DNA from: Candidatus Roizmanbacteria bacterium RIFCSPHIGHO2_12_FULL_37_23
Lineage (GTDB): Bacteria; Patescibacteriota; Microgenomatia; UBA1406; HO2-37-13b
Length of the DNA: 47,412 nt
Direction of reading: 5' to 3'
Assembly (NCBI GenBank): GCA_001788095.1
Contig: MFZX01000026.1
Coordinates: 1 to 47,412, forward strand
The position numbers were made by a program, and so were the translations under genes. The notes beneath the pieces are model-generated. The model made no database searches. It saw only the letters and a program-made list of their open reading frames with translations, and was not told the origin of the DNA. Shown here piece after piece: positions 9,061 through 16,786 of the stretch (its first letter is position 1; each line of letters begins with the position of its first letter).

Positions 9061-9131
9061 AGCGGGTGAGGGGAATCGAACCCCCGGCTTCTCGTTGGCA
9101 ACGAGACATTGTACCACTCAACTACACCCGC
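9061..9131 (-). tRNA. tRNA-Gly(GCC)
   Basis: GCGGGTG…TTGCCAA…GGTTCGATTCC…CACCCGC+T73. Confidence 0.95.
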
Positions 9132-9153
9132 GGTGCGATTTATTATATCAAAG

Positions 9154-9226
9154 TGCCGAGGCTCAGAGTCGAACTGAGATCTCACGTTTTTCAGACGCGC
9201 GCCGTGACCACCTTGGCTACCTCGGC
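9154..9226 (-). tRNA. tRNA-Phe(GAA)
   Basis: GCCGAGG…CTGAAAA anticodon loop…AGTTCGACT…CCTCGGC+A73. Confidence 0.93.
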
Positions 9227-9228
9227 TG

Positions 9229-9302
9229 TGGGCCTGCTTGGATTCGAACCAAGGACTTCCATCTTATAAGGATGGCACTCTAAACCGCTGAGTTACAGGC
9301 CC
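9229..9302 (-). tRNA. tRNA-Ile(UAU)
   Basis: GGGCCTG…CCATC-CTTATAA-GATGG…GGTTCGAATCC…CAGGCCC+A73. Confidence 0.92.
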
Positions 9303-9334
9303 TCAGAAATATTCTTATTATACAACGAATCCTG

Positions 9335-9354
9335 CGCACCTGACAGGAATAGAA
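9335..9354 (-). pseudogene. 3' tRNA fragment (T-loop to acceptor, TTCTATTCCTGTCAGGTGC+G) matching the 5' fragment at 9512-9542
   Basis: CAGGTGC complements GCACCTG 7/7. Confidence 0.55.
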
Positions 9355-9389
9355 TCCTTCATTTCGTTCAGGACTGTAGCCCGCATCTT
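9352..9389 (-). repeat. 38-nt dispersed repeat AAGATGCGGGCTACAGTCCTGAACGAAATGAAGGATTC
   Basis: 35/38 identical to 14480-14517 on the opposite strand. Confidence 0.85.
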
Positions 9390-9415
9390 AGGCTTCGGCA
9401 TGTCCGTCAAAGCAG

Positions 9416-9487
9416 TGCCTTTAGCGGGATTCGAACCCACATCTCAAGCTCCGGAAGCTTGCATTCTATCCGTTAAACTATAAAGGC
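9416..9487 (-). tRNA. tRNA-Arg(CCG)
   Basis: GCCTTTA…CAAGC-TTCCGGA-GCTTG…GGTTCGAATCC…TAAAGGC+A73. Confidence 0.92.
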
Positions 9488-9511
9488 TGTAAAAAGCGTC
9501 GGTGGAAAGCC

Positions 9512-9542
9512 GCTTACATTCTATCCATTGAACTACAGGTGC
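9512..9542 (-). pseudogene. 5' half of a disrupted tRNA-Arg-like gene (GCACCTGTAGTTCAATGGATAGAATGTAAGC)
   Basis: D-arm very close to adjacent tRNA-Arg; no normal anticodon loop or T-arm follows. Confidence 0.6.
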
Positions 9543-9543
9543 T

Positions 9544-10320
9544 CTATATGAAGGCAGAAAAAACTATTATAGCTAATATGATGCGATAAAGTCCAAATAG
9601 TGTAAGACTGTTACTCTGCAGATATTTAATAAACCATTTGATAAACATAAGAGCAGAGAAAAATGACACGAGAAATCCGGTTCCGACGATCATTATGTTT
9701 TGGTTTGTGAGTAGAGAATAGTCGGTTTTAACCAAGTCTAATATTGATGCACCAATGATGGTTGGCACTGCCAGTAGATAGGAATAGACTGCCCCTTCTG
9801 ATCGCTTATATTTCATAAACATCATACCCACAATAACCGCACCAGCCCTTGATACGCCTGGGATTATAGCAAATGACTGGATAAGTCCGGCAAAAAATGC
9901 GTCCTGATATGATAAATCCGTTAGAGATTTCTTTAACGTAAGCTTTTTCTTTTGAATTAACATTTCAATAACTATAAATAAAATACCTACAATAAAAAGC
10001 GAACTTGCGATGATCGTCATGGACTGAAAAAACACAGTTTTAATTATTTCCCGCATAAAAAAACCAATAATTGCTGTGGGAACAAAAGAAATGAGAACTT
10101 TAGGAATAAGATCTTGGTGTTTACGAATATAGTCAAAATAGAGAAATATTACTGCCAAGATCGCTCCTGATTGAATAAAAACTTCAAAAAAACTAATAAA
10201 TTCGGATTGGGGTAAACGGAGGAATGAGCTTGTGATTATAAGGTGAGCTGTTGATGATATAGGAAGAAATTCAGTAGCACCTTCTACAAGTCCAAGAATC
10301 ATTACCTCAATGATGGTCAT
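9544..10320 (-). CDS. uppP: Undecaprenyl-diphosphatase
   Basis: EGATEFLPISSTAHLI and PGVSRAG motifs. Confidence 0.95.
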   Translation of the reverse strand: MTIIEVMILGLVEGATEFLPISSTAHLIITSSFLRLPQSEFISFFEVFIQSGAILAVIFLYFDYIRKHQDLIPKVLISFVPTAIIGFFMREIIKTVFFQSMTIIASSLFIVGILFIVIEMLIQKKKLTLKKSLTDLSYQDAFFAGLIQSFAIIPGVSRAGAVIVGMMFMKYKRSEGAVYSYLLAVPTIIGASILDLVKTDYSLLTNQNIMIVGTGFLVSFFSALMFIKWFIKYLQSNSLTLFGLYRIILAIIVFSAFI

Positions 10321-10326
10321 AGGAAC

Positions 10327-10336
10327 ATTATATAAT
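10327..10336. promoter_or_regulatory. Palindromic ATTATATAAT giving overlapping divergent TATAAT -10 boxes for uppP(-) and the GT4 gene(+)
   Basis: TATAAT-N6-ATG (10320,-) and TATAAT-N7-ATG (10344,+). Confidence 0.7.
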
Positions 10337-10343
10337 ACATAGC

Positions 10344-11468
10344 ATGAAGATGGCCTTAGTTCATGATCATTTACTTGAATTCGGTGGTGCCGAACGCGTC
10401 TTTTTTGCTTTAAAACATATTTTCCCCGATTCTGATATTTATACTGCTGCTTATAACAATAACATGTTAAAAAAGCATGTTCCCGAAAGTGCGAACTGGA
10501 AAATTAATTCATCATGGGCATCGCGAATTCCTTTTTTTTCAAAACTCTATTCGCCGCTCCGATTCCTCACTCCATGGATATGGGAGTCGTTTGATCTAAC
10601 TGACTATGATGTTGTTATTTCTTCCTCAGGTTGGTTTATGTCAAAAGGTGTCATCACAAAAGACCAAACACTTCATGTATGCTATCTTCATCATCAGCCC
10701 AGATATTTATACTATTATGAAACCGCTGTCGAGTGGCAGAAATATTTCCCCGTAAAAATTTATGCCCATTTTATTAATCATTTTTTAAGAATTTGGGATT
10801 TCCAATCGAGCCAACGACCAGATTACTTTATCGCAAATTCACATGAAACAAAGAAGCGTATTCAGAAATTCTATCGCCGCGATTCAGAAGTTATATACCC
10901 GCCTGTAGATATACCCAAAGATGAAGTTTTTAAGATGCAGAAATTTGAAAAACGAGATTATTATGTCACGTTATCACGATTATCTAAGACAAAGAATATT
11001 GATGTACTTATCAAAACAGCCAACGAACTTAAGATTAAACTTAAAATCGTTGGGGTGGGAAGGGATGAAGAATATCTACGTAGTCTTGCAGGAGATTCAA
11101 TAGAATTTCTCGGGCGTGTATCCGATGAAAAGTTTGGTTCGTTATACCAAGGATCTAAAGCGTTTCTTTTTGCAAGCGTTGATGAAGAATTTGGAATCGC
11201 GCCTGTAGAAGCAATGGGATATGGCGTTCCAGTTATAGCATACGCATCAGGAGGTCTTAAAGAGACAGTAAAAGACGGGTATAACGGATATTTGTATAAC
11301 AAATTACACAAGCGATATCTTATTGAGAAAATTAAGGAGTTAGAATTACTTTCAAATGAAGATTATATGAACATGGCAAAAAACGCTCGGAAGGAAGCTG
11401 AAAAATATTCTTATAAAAATTTTGAGAAAAATATTAAAAAATTCATCAATACCTACAATCATTCATAG
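10344..11468 (+). CDS. Glycosyltransferase family 4 (GT-B)
   Basis: HDHLLEFGGAERVF, SRLSKTKNIDVLI, EEFGIAPVEAMGYGVPVIAYASGGLKETV. Confidence 0.92.
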   Translation: MKMALVHDHLLEFGGAERVFFALKHIFPDSDIYTAAYNNNMLKKHVPESANWKINSSWASRIPFFSKLYSPLRFLTPWIWESFDLTDYDVVISSSGWFMSKGVITKDQTLHVCYLHHQPRYLYYYETAVEWQKYFPVKIYAHFINHFLRIWDFQSSQRPDYFIANSHETKKRIQKFYRRDSEVIYPPVDIPKDEVFKMQKFEKRDYYVTLSRLSKTKNIDVLIKTANELKIKLKIVGVGRDEEYLRSLAGDSIEFLGRVSDEKFGSLYQGSKAFLFASVDEEFGIAPVEAMGYGVPVIAYASGGLKETVKDGYNGYLYNKLHKRYLIEKIKELELLSNEDYMNMAKNARKEAEKYSYKNFEKNIKKFINTYNHS

Positions 11469-12667
11469 CGGATGGCCTCAATAGGTGACATATTTGCCGC
11501 TTTTCTTGCAGGTACAACACCAAAAATAATCCCTATAAGGGTTGAAACAACGAATGCAATAATAATTGAAAGTATATTTATCTGCGCAGGGAAATAAGAA
11601 TTTATTAATAATACGAATACTATTGAAATAATAATACCTCCAATTCCTCCGATAAGTGATAACAAGACGGCTTCGGTGAGGAATTGAATGAGAATGTTAT
11701 TTCTAGTTGCTCCAACAGCTCTTCTTATGCCGATTTCTTTTGTACGTTCAACAACAGATACGTACATGATATTCATAATACCTATACCACCAACAATAAG
11801 AGATATAGCTCCGATCATAACAAGGACAGTGTTTATTGCTCCAAAAACAGAATTAATAACATTTAATAAATCAGTTTGTTCAAGAACTGAAAAATCACCG
11901 CTTTCGTAACGTCTCTCTAAGATTCTTTGGATGTCACGTTTAGCGAGTTCATATACATCTTCACTCTTTGCGCTTACGTACAATGCAAAAAATTTTTTGT
12001 CTGGATTAAATGAAAGACCGGCAGTATAAGGCATATAAACAAAAGAATCAAAATTTGATCCTCCGAGTCCACCCCCACCTTTAGCTTCACTTATTCCAAT
12101 GATTTTATAGCGCTGATCCTCAATTTTTATATCTTCCCCAAGTGCACCTTCAAAATCATCAAAAAGTTTTTTTGCCAGCTCTGGTCCAATAACGATTACT
12201 TTATTTCTTTTATCAACATCTGTTTTTTTGTAGGATCTCCCATATTGCATTTTCAGATTAAGCACTGGAAAGACATCTTCTGTTGATGCAAGAAGATCTC
12301 CTATCTCAGTCTTATTCGTGGTCGAGATCTCAATTGTTTTAATAAATGCCGGAGAAACATATGCTATATATCGACTCTTTTTTAATGAATCAACATCACT
12401 CTTATCAAATTCAGCCCCACCTAACATACCACCGCCTGGGCGGAATGAATTTCCCTGTAAAAATTTTCCAGGATAAATAAATATGAGATTTGATCCTAAT
12501 CCTTTGAACTGATCTGTGATATATTGTTTAAGCCCTAAGCCTAAAGAGATGAGTAAGACTACTGAAGCAACTCCGATTAATATTCCTAAAGAAGTGAGAA
12601 AAGTACGAAGTTTGTTTCGTCTAAAATTTGTTGTAGCTGATAAGATCGTAAAAATGTAGTATTTCAT
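11459..12667 (-). CDS. MacB/FtsX-type ABC transporter permease
   Basis: N-terminal LRTFLTSLGILIGVASVV, periplasmic domain, C-term TKEIGIRRAVGATR…SPIEAIRYE. Confidence 0.93.
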   Translation of the reverse strand: MKYYIFTILSATTNFRRNKLRTFLTSLGILIGVASVVLLISLGLGLKQYITDQFKGLGSNLIFIYPGKFLQGNSFRPGGGMLGGAEFDKSDVDSLKKSRYIAYVSPAFIKTIEISTTNKTEIGDLLASTEDVFPVLNLKMQYGRSYKKTDVDKRNKVIVIGPELAKKLFDDFEGALGEDIKIEDQRYKIIGISEAKGGGGLGGSNFDSFVYMPYTAGLSFNPDKKFFALYVSAKSEDVYELAKRDIQRILERRYESGDFSVLEQTDLLNVINSVFGAINTVLVMIGAISLIVGGIGIMNIMYVSVVERTKEIGIRRAVGATRNNILIQFLTEAVLLSLIGGIGGIIISIVFVLLINSYFPAQINILSIIIAFVVSTLIGIIFGVVPARKAANMSPIEAIRYE

Positions 12668-12672
12668 TGTGT

Positions 12673-13341
12673 CTATTTAATAATTTTTCCGTCTTGAATG
12701 CTTATACTCCGCTTCGTTTTTTCTGCGATATGAGCTTCGTGAGTGACTATGACTATGGTAATTTTTTCTTTTTTGTTAAGATCTTCCAAAAGACTTAAAA
12801 TTGTCTCTCCTGTCTTCGTATCAAGATTTCCTGTTGGTTCATCTGCAAAAATGATTTCCGGTTCTAAGATAAGCGCTCGTGCAATAGCCGCTCTTTGTTG
12901 TTCTCCGCCAGATATTTTATTTGGATATGAATGCGTTCTATGGTCTAATCCAAATCTTTTCAAGAGGGTTATTGCTTTTATCTGAGGATCATAATCTAAT
13001 GTATGAGGATTGTATAACGTTGGTAATAAAATATTTTCTAATACAGTAAATTTATTTATTAGATTAAATTGCTGAAATACAAAACCAATTTTTTCATTTC
13101 GAAGTCTTGAGAGTTTTTCATCCGAGAGTTTTGAAGTATCTACATCATTCATCAATACTTTACCTTTTGTTGGTATATCAAGTAAACCCATCATGTACAT
13201 AAGCGTAGATTTTCCAGAACCAGACGGGCCAATTATAGAGATGAATTCACCCTTTTTGATTTCAAGATTGATATTTTGCAAGATCTCCAGGAGACTGTCT
13301 CCAATAGTATATTCTTTGTAGACATCCTGAAGTTTAATCAT
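12673..13341 (-). CDS. ABC transporter ATP-binding protein (MacB/LolD type)
   Basis: GPSGSGKST, SGGEQQRAAIARAL, IIFADEPTG; start MIKLQDVYKEYT. Confidence 0.95.
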   Translation of the reverse strand: MIKLQDVYKEYTIGDSLLEILQNINLEIKKGEFISIIGPSGSGKSTLMYMMGLLDIPTKGKVLMNDVDTSKLSDEKLSRLRNEKIGFVFQQFNLINKFTVLENILLPTLYNPHTLDYDPQIKAITLLKRFGLDHRTHSYPNKISGGEQQRAAIARALILEPEIIFADEPTGNLDTKTGETILSLLEDLNKKEKITIVIVTHEAHIAEKTKRSISIQDGKIIK

Positions 13342-14353
13342 AGACCATATCACCTTTGGATAATCCAGATAAGATTTCGATAAATTCATCAGTTTCTATG
13401 CCCGTAGTTACAGTTTGCCTGGTTTTTTTGTTATTTTTTATTATATAAACGAAAGTACCCTTGTCATCTTCCTGTAAAAATGCAAAAGGAATATAAAGCG
13501 TATTGTTTTTTGATTGTGTTATAAATTCAACATCTCCTGTCATGCCAACGCGATATTTTAGATTCCCATTACTCATATTAATGAATGACATTTTTACAGC
13601 ATAAACCGTCCCGGTCTCATTAGCCTTTGGAACAAATGCAACGTGGTCGACAGTCCCAACGATTTCTTCATCAAGGTATGAGTCAAATAATAATTTACCG
13701 GTAAGACCACTTTGCAATTTAGAGATTTCTGTTTGATCAGCAGTAACTTCAAAATAAAGTGAGTCAGGCGATATGATTTCAAACCCTGCTGTTGCGGCAG
13801 TAATATTCATACCAGGTTGAAGATTGTTTGTACTTGTCACAATACCATCAAGAGGAGAAAAGAGTTGTGAGTATTCTATTGATATTTGCTGTATCTCAAC
13901 ATCTGTAATAGTGTTATCTAAATCGAATTGGGATTTATCTAAGATCCTCTGCATTGCAACTGTTAAAGCCTTATCTTTGTAGTCATCTCTTTGTTGATCT
14001 AAATCCCACCGTGCGTTTAAAAAATCATTGAGGTCTTTTTTTAAAGTTTTCTGCAGTTGACGTTGATCAAGTAAGGCAATGAGTTGGCCTTTTTGCACAC
14101 TGTCTCCTTCTTTAACTTTAATACTTGCTATTTGTCCAGTAGTTTGAAAACGAAGTTCTGCTCGTTTATCAGCTTTTATTTCTCCTGAAAGGATAAGCGT
14201 TTCTTCAAGGTTCCCTCGTTTAACTTGTGTGCTTTGTATTTCTTCTTTTCCATTTACCAAACGCTGATAAAATATAAATCCAGATACAGCAAGTATTATT
14301 CCTATAATTATGAGCGTTCTCTTCTTTCGCTTAACAAAGGTCAGAATTTTCAT
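13334..14353 (-). CDS. HlyD/MFP-family membrane fusion protein
   Basis: N-terminal TM, biotinyl-lipoyl-like GQIASIKVKEGDSVQKGQLIALLD, SPLDGIVT. Confidence 0.92.
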   Translation of the reverse strand: MKILTFVKRKKRTLIIIGIILAVSGFIFYQRLVNGKEEIQSTQVKRGNLEETLILSGEIKADKRAELRFQTTGQIASIKVKEGDSVQKGQLIALLDQRQLQKTLKKDLNDFLNARWDLDQQRDDYKDKALTVAMQRILDKSQFDLDNTITDVEIQQISIEYSQLFSPLDGIVTSTNNLQPGMNITAATAGFEIISPDSLYFEVTADQTEISKLQSGLTGKLLFDSYLDEEIVGTVDHVAFVPKANETGTVYAVKMSFINMSNGNLKYRVGMTGDVEFITQSKNNTLYIPFAFLQEDDKGTFVYIIKNNKKTRQTVTTGIETDEFIEILSGLSKGDMVYD

Positions 14354-14406
14354 AAACATATGATATCAAATTAATTACAGCTTGGTATAATATGAAATAA
14401 GTACAT

Positions 14407-14478
14407 GGCTCGGTAGCCAAGTGGTAAGGCAAGGGTCTGCAAAACCCTTACACGCGGGTTCGATTCCCGCCCGGGCCT
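14407..14478 (+). tRNA. tRNA-Cys(GCA)
   Basis: GGCTCGG…GGGT-CTGCAAA-ACCC…GGTTCGATTCC…CCGGGCC+U73. Confidence 0.95.
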
Positions 14479-14479
14479 C

Positions 14480-14536
14480 AAGAAGCGGGCTATAGTCCTG
14501 AACGAAGTGAAGGATTCGATTCCCGCCCGGGCCTCA
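14480..14536 (+). repeat. 38-nt repeat (14480-14517) joined to a duplicate of the tRNA-Cys 3' end (TTCGATTCCCGCCCGGGCCTCA, 14515-14536 = 14459-14480)
   Basis: 22-nt exact direct repeat; 38-nt element 35/38 identical to 9352-9389(-). Confidence 0.88.
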
Positions 14537-14545
14537 TAAAAAAAT

Positions 14546-15325
14546 CTAGCTCCACACCTCAAAATAAGGATGAAATATGCGCCATCCTTGCGCTTGAGCA
14601 AGCTGTTCTCGAATAAATTTTTCTGTAATTCCTATTGTTCGCGCATTTAGGGCAAATTTTGTATGATCTTCTGTCCAACATACACTAAGGTCTCGTTTAT
14701 ATATTGGAATTCCAAAAATTTCAGCGTATATAGGAATTTTATATTCGAGAAAGCCAATTTCTTTGTCTTGAACCTTTTTATAGATGTCAAAAAATTTTCT
14801 AGGAAAAACCTCAAGAATAAATAAACAACAGGGTGGGGTGGATTTTGAATATCCATAGTTTGTTTTTACATATTGAAGAAATGCTAGGTAATCTTTTCTA
14901 TGTGGTGAATTTTCTCGAGTCCATGACCAATGATTTTCAAGCGTTTTATCGAGATTTCTAAATCCTGATAAGAAAATTTCGTCCTTTTTTAATCCTGAAA
15001 ATTGATTATCTAATGAGTCAAAAATAAGCATGTCCCATTGTGTGATTACAATACTCTCCCATGAGAAATTAATGCCGCGCCGTTCATACCAATCAAGTAA
15101 TACGAGATCACCATGCATCCATTTCCAGTCAGGATCAGTAAAAGGGGAGATATAAAGATCATCTAATAAAGAATTTAAGCTTCTGAATTGCCCAATGTCA
15201 TTTTGATTTCCTCCATAAAGGCCAAAAATTTTACTGTTTGGATTATTTTTTTTGAGTATCTCGAGATGATTTTTGCTGATTTCCGGTTCTTTATAAAACC
15301 AAAAGAGAATAGCTAAATCGAGCAT
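14546..15325 (-). CDS. Hypothetical protein, possibly glycosyltransferase-like
   Basis: Long ORF; TATAAT 7 nt before ATG at 15325; no firm domain. Confidence 0.55.
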   Translation of the reverse strand: MLDLAILFWFYKEPEISKNHLEILKKNNPNSKIFGLYGGNQNDIGQFRSLNSLLDDLYISPFTDPDWKWMHGDLVLLDWYERRGINFSWESIVITQWDMLIFDSLDNQFSGLKKDEIFLSGFRNLDKTLENHWSWTRENSPHRKDYLAFLQYVKTNYGYSKSTPPCCLFILEVFPRKFFDIYKKVQDKEIGFLEYKIPIYAEIFGIPIYKRDLSVCWTEDHTKFALNARTIGITEKFIREQLAQAQGWRIFHPYFEVWS

Positions 15326-15398
15326 GATCATAATTATATCAGGGATTATATGTACCTTGATAACGAGGATAAAATATGCAGCCTTCCAATCCCCGGCC

Positions 15399-15480
15399 TT
15401 CTAACCCTCGGTGTTAGTAGGTTCAAAATTTTTTATTCAGACTCAACCAACACCGAGGGTTATAACACCGAGGGTTAGAA
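15399..15480. repeat. Inverted repeat TTCTAACCCTCGGTGTTA (15399-15416) / TAACACCGAGGGTTAGAA (15463-15480) with an extra AACACCGAGGGTT copy (15449-15461)
   Basis: 18-bp perfect inverted repeat read directly. Confidence 0.85.
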
Positions 15481-15526
15481 ATGAGAGTTCATTTCTACCT
15501 TAGAGATTGAAAGTGGATTGCTATAG

Positions 15527-16774
15527 TTAAATGAACGGTGCCCAGTCGGTTATAGGTGCGATATTAAAAAGCATGAAATTCCAAGCATACAGATAGATTG
15601 CCGGAAGAAGAAAAATCAATACGATTAGAAACTTCTTTGACGTAAAAAATTTCTCAAATGTAATCAGAGCAACCGGTAGTAGGGGAATCGAATATCGCGC
15701 GATATCACGATGTTGTACTGAAATAAGAGAAAGAAAGAAAACAAACGAGAAATAGAAAAAAACCCGTTTTGTTCTCATTGTCTCTTTTCCTATGATGTCA
15801 TTCTGGACTCGACCAAGGATCTCTTTGAGATTTCGAAATAAATTCGGAATGACAGATGAGATCTTATTATTTAAGCCGGAAAATGGCAAGAGCTCTATAA
15901 CGGTTAGTCCATACAACAAAAAAATAAATAGAATTTCTTCTAACCATGCTGTATCAACCCAGTTTTTCTGGAAATTAAATACTTTAAAAGGTGGAAAGAG
16001 AAGATGAAGATTGTCACCTGATTTAAAATATGCCCAAAAGTCACCATATTGGATTCCATACAAAACGAACACTAAGAGTAAACTCCCAGGAATAATAATT
16101 AACCACAACCATCGAAAATCAATTTTTCTATTCTGGATATAGTCATATAATATTCCTCCTAAATAGGCTATAAATAATAAGCCTGCTGGAGTTTTTGTTG
16201 TTATTGCCAATCCTCCTAATAAACCTGCAAATAAATACCTTTTTTTCACAAAAAAGTATATTGACATAAGTATAAAAAGAACAAACATCGGCTCAGGACT
16301 ACCTACTGATCGTGTTACAAAGAATCGTGGAGTAATAAACATAAAAACACTTGTTAGTAAGAGGGGATTTCGTGAAAGTTTCAATGTGTTTACGAAATAG
16401 TAAAAAAACCAAAACAGCATTATTGAAAATATAAGAGTTGAAATGATAGTTGCCTTTGGAAATCCAAAAAGTGGAGCAAAAGCCCTGATAGTTAGTGGAT
16501 ACATTGGTAGGTGAGCTGCAAAATATTTTGTTTCGAGGCCAAGTGGGGCACCAGCAAGGATTTCATTTTTTGGATTGTATAAAGTTTTCGCAGGAATAAT
16601 ATACAGGGGTCCGTCCCAATGTTGTAAAACAGTTTGAAAACTTGTGTTTTTTGTATCAATGCCATAAAGATTATTTATCTTTAATATAAAAGGCATCCAA
16701 AGTAACAGAGTTGTGAATAATGTGAGCGCAGCAATTATGAAGTATGGATATAATTTAGTATATAATTGAGGCAT
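15527..16774 (-). CDS. Polytopic membrane GT-C (PMT/ArnT-like) protein carrying an in-frame palindromic element
   Basis: Multi-TM; contains SSVIPNLFRNLKEILGRVQNDI peptide encoded by repeat. Confidence 0.75.
   Translation of the reverse strand: MPQLYTKLYPYFIIAALTLFTTLLLWMPFILKINNLYGIDTKNTSFQTVLQHWDGPLYIIPAKTLYNPKNEILAGAPLGLETKYFAAHLPMYPLTIRAFAPLFGFPKATIISTLIFSIMLFWFFYYFVNTLKLSRNPLLLTSVFMFITPRFFVTRSVGSPEPMFVLFILMSIYFFVKKRYLFAGLLGGLAITTKTPAGLLFIAYLGGILYDYIQNRKIDFRWLWLIIIPGSLLLVFVLYGIQYGDFWAYFKSGDNLHLLFPPFKVFNFQKNWVDTAWLEEILFIFLLYGLTVIELLPFSGLNNKISSVIPNLFRNLKEILGRVQNDIIGKETMRTKRVFFYFSFVFFLSLISVQHRDIARYSIPLLPVALITFEKFFTSKKFLIVLIFLLPAIYLYAWNFMLFNIAPITDWAPFI
15796..15854. repeat. 59-nt palindromic element TGTCATTC…GAATGACA inside the 15527-16774 CDS
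   Basis: 8-bp terminal inverted repeats, inner GATCTC/GAGAT hairpin. Confidence 0.8.
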
Positions 16775-16786
16775 GAATCTAGTATA
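16761..16786. promoter_or_regulatory. Symmetrical divergent promoters: TATAAT(16761-16766,+)-N6-ATG 16773 and TATACT(16786-16781,-)-N6-ATG 16774
   Basis: Start codons overlap in CATG (16772-16775). Confidence 0.65.

Noticed and set aside
8994-9283. Plus-strand ORFs such as RVRGIEPPASRWQRDIVPLNYTR and VGLLGFEPRTSIL
   Set aside because: Antisense translation of the tRNA-Gly/Phe/Ile cluster; typical spurious tRNA ORFs.
9490-9542. Possible functional split tRNA with expanded anticodon loop (TAAGC…GCTTT pairing)
   Set aside because: The 5' T-stem and a credible anticodon are missing, so it is treated as tRNA debris rather than claimed as a functional split tRNA.
9303-9542. Integrated plasmid/phage at the tRNA cluster
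   Set aside because: No integrase or phage genes within the window; only a 38-nt repeat and tRNA fragments are present.
14371-14601. Minus-strand 76-aa ORF containing FLRPGRESNPRVRVLQTLALPLGYRAMYLF
   Set aside because: Antisense of tRNA-Cys and its duplicated 3' end; not a protein gene.
15399-15480. CRISPR-like repeat array
   Set aside because: Only three short copies, one inverted, no regular spacers and no cas genes in the window.
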